Positions 26,169 through 34,884 of a stretch of DNA of 64,000 bases are shown here, piece by piece. Origin of the DNA: Colimorpha_A sp045540115. GTDB lineage: Bacteria; Bacillota; Clostridia; Oscillospirales; CAG-272. The translations under genes were made by a program, and so were the position numbers. Location: contig JAZQGR010000096.1 in NCBI GenBank assembly GCA_045540115.1, positions 70,834 through 134,833 of the forward strand, in the 5' to 3' direction. Each line of letters begins with the position of its first letter. The first letter of the stretch is position 1. Below the pieces are notes generated by a model. The model made no database searches, was not told where the DNA came from, and saw nothing but the letters and a program-made list of their open reading frames with translations.

Positions 26169-27098
26169 TTATCCTTTCAGAGAAAGTCCCGTTGTTTCAT
26201 CACAACCGAGAACTATGTTCATATTTTGAATTGCTGCGCCCGAAGCGCCTTTTCCAAGATTATCAAATCTTGACACAAGAAGGATCCTGTCATCGTTTCC
26301 GAGAACCGAGATCTCCATTCCATCATCGTGATCGAACTTTGATGCTGACATAAGCCCGTTTTCGGACGGGTCATCAGAGTAATTCACGATTGGACCGTTG
26401 TAGATATACTTGTATATTTCCTTGATATCATTTGCATTTCCCTTGATCTGCTTTGCGAAAACAGGAACCGTAACTTCCATTCCGCAGTAAAAATCAGATA
26501 CGATTGGTGAAAAAATCGGAATATTATTAAGATTCGAAATCGTCGACATCTCTTTAAGATGCTTATGATTTTGCGACAGGGCATACTGACGCGGAGCAGA
26601 AAGGAGCGGATCACGCTCTTTGTTCTCGTAATCGGCAATCATTTTCTTGCCACCACCGGAATAGCCCGTTATAGAGAAGCAGGTAAGAAGCTCGTCCTTG
26701 GATATGATCCCTGCTTGAACGAGCGGCTGAATGAGAGCAACGAATCCGCTTGCGTGGCAGCCGGGATTGGCAATTCGCTTGCTTGACGCTATGCGCTCTC
26801 TGTATCCTTTTAGCTCAGGCATGCCGTAAGACCAATTCGGATTGGTTCTGTGAGCGGTCGACGTGTCGATTATCACAGGTCCGCCTTCTCCGACGTTAGC
26901 AACTGCTTCTCTTGCGGCATCGTCGGGCAGACAAAGAAATACGATATCGGATGATAGAGATATCTCTTTTTTTGCGGAAGGATCTTTTCTTAGCTCATCA
27001 GGGATAGATAAAAGCTCTATATCGTTTCGTTCGGACAGACGCTCATGAATACGAAGTCCCGTAGTTCCGGCGCTTCCGTCTATAAATACTTTTGTCAT
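26169..27098 (-). CDS. argC: N-acetyl-gamma-glutamyl-phosphate reductase, type 2
   Basis: 309 residues. The short N-terminus MTKVFIDGSAGTTGLRIHERL and total length fit the type 2 ArgC subfamily rather than the longer type 1. The catalytic Cys is in ANPGCHASGFVAL, followed by ITGYSGGGKKMI. It is the first gene of argCJBD and lies behind an ARG box. Confidence 0.94.
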   Translation of the reverse strand: MTKVFIDGSAGTTGLRIHERLSERNDIELLSIPDELRKDPSAKKEISLSSDIVFLCLPDDAAREAVANVGEGGPVIIDTSTAHRTNPNWSYGMPELKGYRERIASSKRIANPGCHASGFVALIQPLVQAGIISKDELLTCFSITGYSGGGKKMIADYENKERDPLLSAPRQYALSQNHKHLKEMSTISNLNNIPIFSPIVSDFYCGMEVTVPVFAKQIKGNANDIKEIYKYIYNGPIVNYSDDPSENGLMSASKFDHDDGMEISVLGNDDRILLVSRFDNLGKGASGAAIQNMNIVLGCDETTGLSLKG

Positions 27099-27117
27099 TA
27101 ATATTCTCCGTAATTTG

Positions 27118-27131
27118 TGAATATAAATTCA
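27118..27131. promoter_or_regulatory. ARG box (ArgR operator) of argCJBD
   Basis: TGAATATAAATTCA is a palindrome matching the ARG box consensus TNTGAATWWWWATTCANW. It lies about 15-28 bases downstream of the predicted start point, so bound ArgR would block transcription when arginine is abundant. A weaker box-like AT-rich site (TGTATAATATATGCAT) overlaps the -10. Confidence 0.75.
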
Positions 27132-27152
27132 GTCGAAAACAAATATGCATAT

Positions 27153-27181
27153 ATTATACAACAATATTTATGCGGTGTCAA
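27153..27181 (-). promoter_or_regulatory. Promoter of argCJBD
   Basis: TTGACA (27176-27181), 17-bp spacer, TATAAT (27153-27158), minus strand. Confidence 0.88.
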
Positions 27182-27238
27182 GTCAGTTAATATATAAAAT
27201 ATATTTAAAAACCGAATTGTTTTAGTGCATAATGGTAA

Positions 27239-27272
27239 AACGCCGCTTGAATGTTAAAATTCAAACGACGTT
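27239..27272 (-). terminator. Terminator of the DUF6512 gene
   Basis: A 14-position stem that pairs fully only as minus-strand RNA, where two mismatches become G-U pairs, followed by TTTTACC. It therefore acts leftwards, after the DUF6512 gene. Confidence 0.65.
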
Positions 27273-27317
27273 AATTTGTATTTATGAATATTTATACCGC
27301 AATTATGCAATGCGATA

Positions 27318-27863
27318 TCATGTCTGAGGTGGTATTCCAAAGTCCTCGGAAAGCGGGTCACGGAACAGCTCAATCATCGGGGGATCAAAGGTAAAGTACA
27401 TAAAAATAATAAGCAAGAATGTAATTATAAGTATCCCTATTATCGATTCTCGTTCACTTAAATATGCTTTAATCAGAAAAAAGTATGTAAGAGTGGATGT
27501 AAGTCCAACGCCACCGATAAACAGAAGAATATTTGCGACAAAATAATCGGTTCCAATTATACCGCTGTAAGTATAATAGCCGGCCAGCACAAAAAGCATT
27601 CCAATTAAAGTAGCAAAACCCTTTGCGCCAAAGTATCCATCGAGTTTTTTGCCAAAGGAAAAATATTCGATAAATCCTACAATGATTGACGGAATCAGAA
27701 CAAGCTTAAGATGTTCCCAAATGCTTTCATTTACAGGCGCAAAAGCACCAACAACGGTATTTCCACCGGAGTAATGAAAAGCAAAGTGCAATAGAGTCCC
27801 AAGAAGAACTGATATTAAAAATGAAATAAACAGCGTTTTTTCTACCTTTTTATTTGCGCTCAA
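27318..27863 (-). CDS. DUF6512 family membrane protein
   Basis: About 181 residues with five or six membrane segments and the characteristic APVNESIWEHLKL motif after the first helix. I chose the TTG start at 27863, because GGGGGTGA lies seven bases upstream. A longer frame to 27914 lacks a ribosome site. The function is unknown. The gene is monocistronic with its own terminator. Confidence 0.72.
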   Translation of the reverse strand: MSANKKVEKTLFISFLISVLLGTLLHFAFHYSGGNTVVGAFAPVNESIWEHLKLVLIPSIIVGFIEYFSFGKKLDGYFGAKGFATLIGMLFVLAGYYTYSGIIGTDYFVANILLFIGGVGLTSTLTYFFLIKAYLSERESIIGILIITFLLIIFMYFTFDPPMIELFRDPLSEDFGIPPQT

Positions 27864-27946
27864 AAGATCACCCCCACGGTAAAATATATTAACCCTAGGG
27901 AATAAATATAACAAAAAGCGGCATTTCTGCCGCTTTAAGTGTAATA

Positions 27947-29833
27947 TTATCTTCTTTTTTCCGCGATCTCGAGAACAAGGTCGGAAATGAACTTGTCAAC
28001 GTTAACGGAACCGAGGTCGCCGTTTTTCCAAGAACGAACAGCAACAGCGTTTTCTTCCATTTCCTTATCGCCGATTATGAGCATATAAGGAGTCTTTGAA
28101 AGCTGTGCCTGGCGGATCTTGTAGCCGATCTTTTCGTAACGGTCGTCTACCTCAACACGCATTCCGAGGTCTTCCATACGCTTTGCGATCTTGTTTGTAT
28201 ATTCGAGATGCTCGTTTCCGATAGGAAGAAGCTTGACCTGAACGGGTGCGAGCCATGTCGGGAATGCACCTGCATACTTCTCAATAAGGTAAGCAAGCGT
28301 TCTCTCGTAGCATCCGAGCGAGGTACGGTGAATGATATACGGTGTCTTCTTCTGTCCGTCGGTATCTGTATATTCCATACCGAACTTTTCAGCAAGAAGC
28401 ATGTCGATCTGAATGGTTACGATCGTATCTTCCTTGCCAAATACGTTCTTATACTGAATATCGAGCTTCGGACCGTAGAATGCCGCTTCGTCAATTCCGA
28501 TTTCATACTTAACGTCGAGCTTGTCAAGGATGTCCTTCATGACGCTTTGGGCGTTATTCCACTGCTCGGGCGTGCCCTCGTATTTTGCGGTGTTGTTAGG
28601 ATCCCACTGCGAGAAGCGGAAGGTGCAGTCCTCGAGCATACCGACGGTATCGAGAACGTACTTTGCAAGCTCAAGACAGCCCTTGAATTCTTCCTCGAGC
28701 TGCTCTGGGCGAAGAACGAGGTGTCCTTCGGAGATCGTGAATTGACGGACACGGATAAGACCGTGCATCTCGCCCGAATCCTCATTACGGAAAAGGGTTG
28801 ACGTCTCGCCGAAGCGCATCGGGAGCTCGCGGTAGGAACGCGGTTTGTTAAGGAATACCTGATACTGGAAAGGGCAGGTCATGGGACGGAGCGCGAAGCA
28901 TTCCTTTGTTTCATCATCAGCGTCACCGAGAATGAACATGCCGTCGCGGTAGTGATCCCAGTGTCCCGAGATCTTATAAAGATCACGCTTTGCCATAAAA
29001 GGAGTCTTTGTAAGGAGGTAACCTCTCTTCTGTTCCTCGTCCTCGATCCATCTCTGAAGAAGCTGAACTACTCTTGCACCCTTCGGAAGAAGTATCGGAA
29101 GACCCTGACCGATAGTATCAACGGTTGTGAAAAGCTCAAGGTCACGTCCGAGCTTGTTATGGTCGCGCTTTCTCGCTTCTTCAACTTGCGTGAGATACTC
29201 GTTAAGAGCGTCCTTGTTAGGATAGGCAGTACCGTAAATACGCTGAAGCATCTTGTTCTGCGAATTGCCCTCCCAATACGCACCTGTGCACTGGGTAAGC
29301 TTGAATGCCTTTACAGCGCCTGTGCTGTGAAGATGGGGACCTGCACAAAGGTCGGTAAATTCACCCTGACGGTAGAAGGAAATGTCGCTACCCTCGGGGA
29401 TTCTGTCGATGAGAAGCACCTTATACGGCTCGTTCTTTTCCTCCATAAGCTTCTTAGCTTCATCACGGGGAAGAGTAAAGCGCTCGATGATAAGGTTTTC
29501 CTTGACGATCTTCTTCATCTCTGCTTCGATCTTCGTAAGGATCTCGGGGGAGAAGGAAACGTCACTGTCAATGTCGTAATAGAAGCCGTTGTCAACGGAC
29601 GGCCCAATGGTAAGCTTCGCCTCGGGGTAAAGACGCTTTACCGCCTGTGCAAGTATATGAGAAGCGGTGTGCCAGAAGACCTCCTTGCCTTCCTTGCTCT
29701 CGAAGGTAACAGGAGTAACCTCGCAGTCGCCGATCTCGGTAGAAAGACCGATCACGGTGTCACCGCATTTTGCCGCGAGAACTTCACGGCTCATAAGCTC
29801 TTTTTCTTTCAAAAATTCATAAGCAGTTTTCAT
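27947..29833 (-). CDS. thrS: Threonyl-tRNA synthetase
   Basis: About 628 residues. A short TGS-like N-terminus precedes the editing domain (FWHTASHILAQAVKRLYP and later TGAYWEGNSQNKMLQRIYG). Class II motifs include RFGETSTLFRNEDSGEMHG and HRTSLGCYERTLAYLIE, with a C-terminal anticodon-binding domain (PVQVKLLPIGNEHLEY on). The ATG at 29833 follows GGAGGG. It is controlled by the T-box upstream. Confidence 0.96.
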   Translation of the reverse strand: MKTAYEFLKEKELMSREVLAAKCGDTVIGLSTEIGDCEVTPVTFESKEGKEVFWHTASHILAQAVKRLYPEAKLTIGPSVDNGFYYDIDSDVSFSPEILTKIEAEMKKIVKENLIIERFTLPRDEAKKLMEEKNEPYKVLLIDRIPEGSDISFYRQGEFTDLCAGPHLHSTGAVKAFKLTQCTGAYWEGNSQNKMLQRIYGTAYPNKDALNEYLTQVEEARKRDHNKLGRDLELFTTVDTIGQGLPILLPKGARVVQLLQRWIEDEEQKRGYLLTKTPFMAKRDLYKISGHWDHYRDGMFILGDADDETKECFALRPMTCPFQYQVFLNKPRSYRELPMRFGETSTLFRNEDSGEMHGLIRVRQFTISEGHLVLRPEQLEEEFKGCLELAKYVLDTVGMLEDCTFRFSQWDPNNTAKYEGTPEQWNNAQSVMKDILDKLDVKYEIGIDEAAFYGPKLDIQYKNVFGKEDTIVTIQIDMLLAEKFGMEYTDTDGQKKTPYIIHRTSLGCYERTLAYLIEKYAGAFPTWLAPVQVKLLPIGNEHLEYTNKIAKRMEDLGMRVEVDDRYEKIGYKIRQAQLSKTPYMLIIGDKEMEENAVAVRSWKNGDLGSVNVDKFISDLVLEIAEKRR

Positions 29834-29845
29834 ATAAAAACCCTC

Positions 29846-30056
29846 CAAAAATAAGATAACACCCCGAACAATAATCTGTTCGGGGTGTGGAAATTACAAG
29901 AATTACCGCACGGTTCCACCCAATACTTTAACTCATTTGTGTTCGGTTGTGTCACGGCGGTGGTACCTTATATACGCTGCCGACGCAGTTTTCAGCTACT
30001 CTGCGCTCTCTGTACGGTGCATTTACATAAGACGTGTCCGTCGAGGTATTTCTACA
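29846..30056 (-). promoter_or_regulatory. T-box riboswitch, tRNA-Thr-responsive
   Basis: The T-box core GGGTGGAACCGTGCGG lies at 29906-29921 on the minus strand. The terminator follows (12-bp stem 29859-29870 with 29877-29888 and a T-rich tail). An ACC-ACC pair near 29959-29964 in stem I fits a Thr specifier. The core deviates at one place (ACCGTG for ACCGCG). Confidence 0.9.
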
Positions 30057-30062
30057 TAACCA

Positions 30063-30091
30063 ATTTTAACATCAAAACATTATTTTGTCAA
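30063..30091 (-). promoter_or_regulatory. Promoter of the thrS T-box transcript
   Basis: TTGACA (30086-30091), 17-bp spacer, TAAAAT (30063-30068), minus strand; divergent from the alaS promoter. Confidence 0.85.
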
Positions 30092-30125
30092 GCACTTTTT
30101 TGATAACCTTTCTTTATTATTAATA

Positions 30126-30154
30126 TTGACAAATATTTTAACATTTGGTATAAT
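30126..30154 (+). promoter_or_regulatory. Promoter of alaS
   Basis: TTGACA (30126-30131), 17-bp spacer, TATAAT (30149-30154). No T-box is seen in the 40-base leader, unlike thrS. Confidence 0.88.
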
Positions 30155-30196
30155 TGTTAAGTTAATAAAATGTATTTCCTTATTGGAGGTTTCACA

Positions 30197-32827
30197 ATGA
30201 AGTGGACTGGCTTAAATGAACTTCGCGAAAAGTATCTTTCTTTCTTTGAAAGCAAGGGACATCTTCGCCACAAGAGTTATCCTCTTGTACCGATAAACGA
30301 TAAATCAATTCTTTTAATAAACGCGGGCATGACTCCCCTTAAAAAGTATTTTACCGGTGAGCTTGAACCGCCTCGCCACAGAATGACTACCTGTCAGAAG
30401 TGTATCCGCACTCCTGATATTGAGCGCGTCGGAATTACGGCGCGTCACGGTACATTCTTCGAAATGCTTGGAAATTTCTCGTTCGGTGATTATTTCAAGA
30501 GAGAGGCGATAACATGGGCTTGGGAATTTATTACCGAGGTGCTTGAGCTTCCTAAGGACCGTCTATGGGTTACTATTTATCTTGACGATGACGAGGCATA
30601 CGACATTTGGGCAAATGAGATCGGTGTAGATCCTGCTCATATCGTCCGTCTTGGTAAAGAAGATAATTTCTGGGAGCACGGTTCCGGTCCTTGCGGCCCC
30701 TGCTCCGAGATCCATTTTGATCGCGGTCCCGAGTACGGTTGCGGCTCCCCCGACTGTAAGCCCGGATGCGATTGCGATCGTTTTATGGAGTTCTGGAACC
30801 TCGTTTTCACTCAGTTCGATAACGACGGTAACAATAACTATACTCGCCTCGCAAAACCCAATATCGACACCGGTATGGGACTTGAGCGTCTTGCTTGCCT
30901 TATGCAGGGCGTAAACAATCTTTTCGAGGTTGACACTGTACGCAATATAATGAAAGCGGTAGAGGATGCCGCTAACGTTAAGTATAGCGATAATGAAAAG
31001 AACGATATTTCGCTTCGCGTTATTACCGACCATATACGTTCATCGAGCTTCATGATCTGCGACGGCGTTCATCCTTCGAATACAGGACGCGGATATGTTC
31101 TAAGAAGACTTCTTCGCCGTGCCGCACGACACGGAAGAATGCTCGGTATTTCCGGCACGTTCCTTTCCGATATATGCGAGGTAGTTGCAAGGGAGAATAT
31201 TTCCGAGTATCCCGAGCTTACCGAGAAGCTTGACTTTATCAAGAGAGTTATCGAAAACGAGGAAAAGGCGTTTGCCGCTACTATTGACGCGGGTCTTTCT
31301 ATTCTCTCTAACCTTATTCGTAAGGCAATCGAGGACGGCATGAAGGTTCTTTCCGGAGATGACGTTTTCCGTCTTTACGATACGTACGGCTTCCCGCTTG
31401 ACCTTACTCGCGAGATTGCCGAGGAGCACAAGCTTGAGATCGATGAGGAATCATTTAAAAACTTCCTTAACGCTCAGAAGCAGCGTTCCAAGGACGCAAG
31501 ATCCAATATCTCCGGCTGGAGTGACGCTTCTAAGTCAGTAATCACCGCATTTGATAAGACCGATTTCTGTGGATACGATAATACCTCTTGCGAGGCAAAG
31601 GTCATCGCAATTCTTGATGGCGACGAGTCTGTAGACGAGATCACAGAGGGCGAATTTACTCTTATTACTGATAAGACCGTATTCTACGGAGAGGGTGGCG
31701 GTCAGGTTGGTGATACCGGTATTATCTATGATGATGATACCGTTATTACAGTAACTGATACCAAAAAGGTTGACGGCGTTTATATTCACTTATGTTCTCT
31801 TGCGAAGGGTGACGTTAAGGTCGGCGATATCGTAAAGCTTGAAATCAACATTGAAAGACGTGTTTCGATAATGAGAAACCACTCGGCTTGCCACATGCTT
31901 CAGGCGGCTCTTCGTCAGGTGCTCGGCAATCACGTTGAGCAGGCAGGCTCTTACGTTGATGAAAGTAGAGTTCGCTTTGACTTTACACACTTTGCGGCTC
32001 TTACCGATAAGGAGCTTATTGAGGTTGAGGCACTTGTAAACTACCATATTCTTCTGGGCGAGACCATCAATACTGTTGAGACAGATATTGAAACCGCTAA
32101 AAAAGAAGGCGCAATGGCGCTCTTCGGCGAGAAGTACGGCAGTACCGTCCGCATGGTCAAGATGGGCAACTTCTCAACAGAGCTTTGCGGTGGTACTCAC
32201 CTCGACAATACCGGTAAGGCAGGTCTTTTTAAGATCATTTCCGAAACTTCGGTTGCTGCAGGCGTGCGAAGAATCGAAGGAACGACTGGCCTTGGAGTCC
32301 TTGCACTCCTTGCAGAGAAGGATAACCTGATAGGCGACACCGCTAAAGAACTCAAGGTTGGCAACCCTCTCGACCTTCCTAAGAAGGTTGTTCAGCTTCA
32401 GTCTGAGCTGAAGGCGGCTAAGAGCGAGATAGAATCGCTCAACAGCAAGCTCGCTGCGGGTCAGACTGATGCTATCAAGTCAGGTATGAAGACCGTCAAC
32501 GGTATCAATCTTATCGTTCACACGCTTAAGGATGCTGCTCCCGATATGCCGAGAAGCATCTGCGACGAGCTTAAGGCGAGTGATGATGACGTCGTTGCGG
32601 TAATTGCACTTGTTAACGGCGACAAGCTCACTTTCAGTGCTTGCTGCGGTAAAAACGCGGTAGCTAAGGGAGCACACGCCGGAATGATTCTTAAAAACGT
32701 AAGCGCGATCTGTAACGGTGGCGGTGGCGGCCGTCCCGACAGTGCTTCGTCAGGCGGTAAGGACATTTCAAAGCTTGATGATGCACTTAATGCCGTTGAA
32801 GCGATCCTCCTTTCTCAGCTTAAATAA
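30197..32827 (+). CDS. alaS: Alanyl-tRNA synthetase
   Basis: 876 residues from the ATG nine bases after GGAGG (MKWTGLNELREKYL). The class II core shows INAGMTPLKKYF and RHGTFFEMLGNFSFGDYFK. The editing domain has HSACHMLQAALR and CGGTHLDNTG. The C-terminal Gly-rich oligomerisation domain (CNGGGGGRPDSASSGG) completes the protein. All domains are intact. Confidence 0.97.
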   Translation: MKWTGLNELREKYLSFFESKGHLRHKSYPLVPINDKSILLINAGMTPLKKYFTGELEPPRHRMTTCQKCIRTPDIERVGITARHGTFFEMLGNFSFGDYFKREAITWAWEFITEVLELPKDRLWVTIYLDDDEAYDIWANEIGVDPAHIVRLGKEDNFWEHGSGPCGPCSEIHFDRGPEYGCGSPDCKPGCDCDRFMEFWNLVFTQFDNDGNNNYTRLAKPNIDTGMGLERLACLMQGVNNLFEVDTVRNIMKAVEDAANVKYSDNEKNDISLRVITDHIRSSSFMICDGVHPSNTGRGYVLRRLLRRAARHGRMLGISGTFLSDICEVVARENISEYPELTEKLDFIKRVIENEEKAFAATIDAGLSILSNLIRKAIEDGMKVLSGDDVFRLYDTYGFPLDLTREIAEEHKLEIDEESFKNFLNAQKQRSKDARSNISGWSDASKSVITAFDKTDFCGYDNTSCEAKVIAILDGDESVDEITEGEFTLITDKTVFYGEGGGQVGDTGIIYDDDTVITVTDTKKVDGVYIHLCSLAKGDVKVGDIVKLEINIERRVSIMRNHSACHMLQAALRQVLGNHVEQAGSYVDESRVRFDFTHFAALTDKELIEVEALVNYHILLGETINTVETDIETAKKEGAMALFGEKYGSTVRMVKMGNFSTELCGGTHLDNTGKAGLFKIISETSVAAGVRRIEGTTGLGVLALLAEKDNLIGDTAKELKVGNPLDLPKKVVQLQSELKAAKSEIESLNSKLAAGQTDAIKSGMKTVNGINLIVHTLKDAAPDMPRSICDELKASDDDVVAVIALVNGDKLTFSACCGKNAVAKGAHAGMILKNVSAICNGGGGGRPDSASSGGKDISKLDDALNAVEAILLSQLK

Positions 32828-32837
32828 TCTTTCATTT

Positions 32838-32861
32838 GAACACCGTCTGTTGACGGTGTTC
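32838..32861 (+). terminator. Terminator of alaS
   Basis: A 10-bp stem GAACACCGTC (32838-32847 with 32852-32861), loop TGTT, followed by TTTTTAT. Confidence 0.85.
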
Positions 32862-32886
32862 TTTTTATATAAATTATGAATAATTC

Positions 32887-32928
32887 TTGACAAATTCACT
32901 ACTTTGTTATACAATATAGTGGTACTAT
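32887..32928 (+). promoter_or_regulatory. Promoter and probable PadR operator of the acyl-activation locus
   Basis: TTGACA (32887-32892), 17-bp spacer, TACAAT (32910-32915). The inverted repeat ATAGT-GGT-ACTAT (32916-32928) starts right after the -10 box. This fits autorepression by the PadR protein encoded just downstream; the operator assignment is inference. Confidence 0.65.
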
Positions 32929-32965
32929 GTAGCGCAAGGTATTAAATCGGGAAAGGAGGAAGGCC

Positions 32966-33295
32966 ATGACATTTGACAAATCACAACTGATGCGCGGAAC
33001 TCTCGAGGGATGCATCCTTAAGATCATAAGCGAAAAAACCACTTATGGATATGAGATACTTCTTCGCCTTAAACATAAGGGCTTTTCCGATATTTCCGAG
33101 GGAACCATTTACCCTCTCTTGCTCCGCCTCGAGAAGCAGGGAAATATTGTATCAAAGCTTCTGCCTTCTCCGCTTGGTCCTAAAAGGAAATATTATTCGA
33201 TAACAGATGAAGGAACAAGATATCTTGAATCATTCATCAATGCATGGGCGCAGATATCTGATTCAGTAGCAGTAATTATAGGAAGAGAGGGTTGA
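32966..33295 (+). CDS. PadR family transcriptional regulator
   Basis: 109 residues. The winged-helix pattern MRGTLEGCILKIISEKTTYGYEIL, SEGTIYPLLLRLEKQGNI and KYYSITDEGTRYLE is diagnostic. GGAGG lies seven bases upstream. It forms a PadR/DUF1048 pair with the next gene (3-base gap), a common sensor-like arrangement. It probably represses its own operon, which may include the following acyl-activation genes. Confidence 0.92.
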   Translation: MTFDKSQLMRGTLEGCILKIISEKTTYGYEILLRLKHKGFSDISEGTIYPLLLRLEKQGNIVSKLLPSPLGPKRKYYSITDEGTRYLESFINAWAQISDSVAVIIGREG

Positions 33296-33298
33296 CTA

Positions 33299-33976
33299 AT
33301 GAAAAAAGAATTAAAAAGCTCATGGCGCGTTCTCACCAAAGAAAATAAAAAGATAATTATGAAGATAGCTCACTATCTTGAAAGCAGATACATAAATCAG
33401 GTTGCAGGTGAAGAAATCTTTTCCGATATAGTCGGAATGGCACTTGAGTGTCAGGAGCGAGGCGATTCCTTTGCCGATATGATCGGCTCCGATCACGAGG
33501 CTTTTTGCCGTGAACTAATACGAAACTCGCCTCGTCAGCATATTCATGAAAGGGTTCTCCATGTTCTTCATTGGGTTCTGCTTTTTGCAACGTTCCTGCT
33601 TCCGGGACTATTTATTGTCGAATTTTTTATGCCGCATTATTTTCCCGGACATGTCGATCGACTGATATTTACTGTAAAGCTGTCGTATATACTCAAGTAC
33701 TATATAATAATGTTGGTTCTTGTAATTGGTTGGTTCGTTGTTCGTATGCATACGTACAAGCCGACGGAATATGTATTGGGAACTTATTTTGCTGTATTTA
33801 TGTTATTTTTCTTATTTACTGACGGAGTTCTCGCATTCATTATGAACGATACTATCCTGAACATCAATATTATAATCTGGACAATAGTTGTAGCGATATT
33901 GCTTGTAATTTGTGACCTTACCAGACGTGTTATCGCAATGAGCATTGCCTACGCTAAGAATAAATCAAACAAATAA
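33299..33976 (+). CDS. DUF1048-like membrane protein
   Basis: 225 residues. An N-terminal cytoplasmic helical region (about 1-90) has the spacing of DUF1048 proteins (YINQVAGEEIFSDIVGMALECQERG). It is followed by four hydrophobic segments (about 93-113, 132-150, 160-180, 185-207). It is the usual partner of PadR regulators; the role is unknown. Confidence 0.75.
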   Translation: MKKELKSSWRVLTKENKKIIMKIAHYLESRYINQVAGEEIFSDIVGMALECQERGDSFADMIGSDHEAFCRELIRNSPRQHIHERVLHVLHWVLLFATFLLPGLFIVEFFMPHYFPGHVDRLIFTVKLSYILKYYIIMLVLVIGWFVVRMHTYKPTEYVLGTYFAVFMLFFLFTDGVLAFIMNDTILNINIIIWTIVVAILLVICDLTRRVIAMSIAYAKNKSNK

Positions 33977-33991
33977 AGAGGTACGACCACT

Positions 33992-34873
33992 ATGGAACAA
34001 AGAAAGCGCCTTAGAGGTGACAGAAAAGACGGATATCTTGTCCGCGACATCGACTCAATGCACGCACTTGCCCCCTACATGCTACCCAATCGCGCCGATA
34101 ACGAGGCATTCCTTACTGAAACCTTCGATATGACTAACGTTATCGATTACATTAATGAAAAGAATGCAAATAATCCTGAGTTTAAATATACGTTTTTTCA
34201 CTTCTTGGTCGCGGCAATCGCAAAGACAATAGTTTTAAGACCGAAGATGAACCGCTTTTACTCCGGACACCGTCTATACGATAGAAAGGATCTTCTTTTC
34301 TCGTTCGTCGTGAAGAAGCAGTTTTCAGATAACGCCGAGGAGGTCCTTGCTACCATCAAGGTTGACCCTGATTCTGATGTTCCTCCTATCGAGCAGGTAT
34401 ATGAGAAGGTAAAGAAGATAGTTTTCAGCGTTCGTAAGGAAAAGAAGACTGATTCAACTACTGAAAAAATGGATATACTCCTTAAAATACCGCGCCCGAT
34501 ACTCAGGCTGGCTATAAAGGTACTTCGCTGGCTAGAATATCATGGAAAATATCCCAAGTCTCTTATGTGCGACGATCCGTACTACTCATCCGTATTCCTT
34601 TCAAACCTTGGAAGCATTAAAATGAGCGCTGATTACCATCATCTTGCAAACTGGGGAACAAATTCAATTTTCGGTATTATTGGCGAAATGAAGCCGATGC
34701 CTTTCTACGGTGCTGACGGAAGTGTCTCTGTTAAGCCGGGCTTGAATATCAGCCTTACAATCGATGAAAGAATCGCTGACGGATTCTATTTTGCAAACAG
34801 CATTAAGATTCTCAGAAAAATAATTGAAACACCCGAGCTCATTGACGAGCCCATTAATAACCCCGTAGATTAA
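33992..34873 (+). CDS. Stand-alone 2-oxoacid dehydrogenase E2-like acyltransferase domain
   Basis: 293 residues without a lipoyl or subunit-binding domain. The fold-level pattern is that of the CAT/E2 catalytic domain: YTFFHFLVAAIAKTI near residue 62, VFLSNLGSIKM near 203, and the C-terminal SLTIDERIADGFYFANSIKIL. The active-site motif DHRxxDG reads DERIADG here, so the catalytic His is Glu. It sits 15 bases after the DUF1048 gene and 11 before an acyl ligase. A role in acyl transfer from the ACP or CoA made next door is possible, but catalysis is doubtful. Confidence 0.78.
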   Translation: MEQRKRLRGDRKDGYLVRDIDSMHALAPYMLPNRADNEAFLTETFDMTNVIDYINEKNANNPEFKYTFFHFLVAAIAKTIVLRPKMNRFYSGHRLYDRKDLLFSFVVKKQFSDNAEEVLATIKVDPDSDVPPIEQVYEKVKKIVFSVRKEKKTDSTTEKMDILLKIPRPILRLAIKVLRWLEYHGKYPKSLMCDDPYYSSVFLSNLGSIKMSADYHHLANWGTNSIFGIIGEMKPMPFYGADGSVSVKPGLNISLTIDERIADGFYFANSIKILRKIIETPELIDEPINNPVD

Positions 34874-34884
34874 AGGAGATAAAA

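Noticed and set aside
28208..29854. Long plus-strand frames antisense to thrS
   Set aside because: The thrS protein is complete on the minus strand; these frames show no motif and run into the T-box region.
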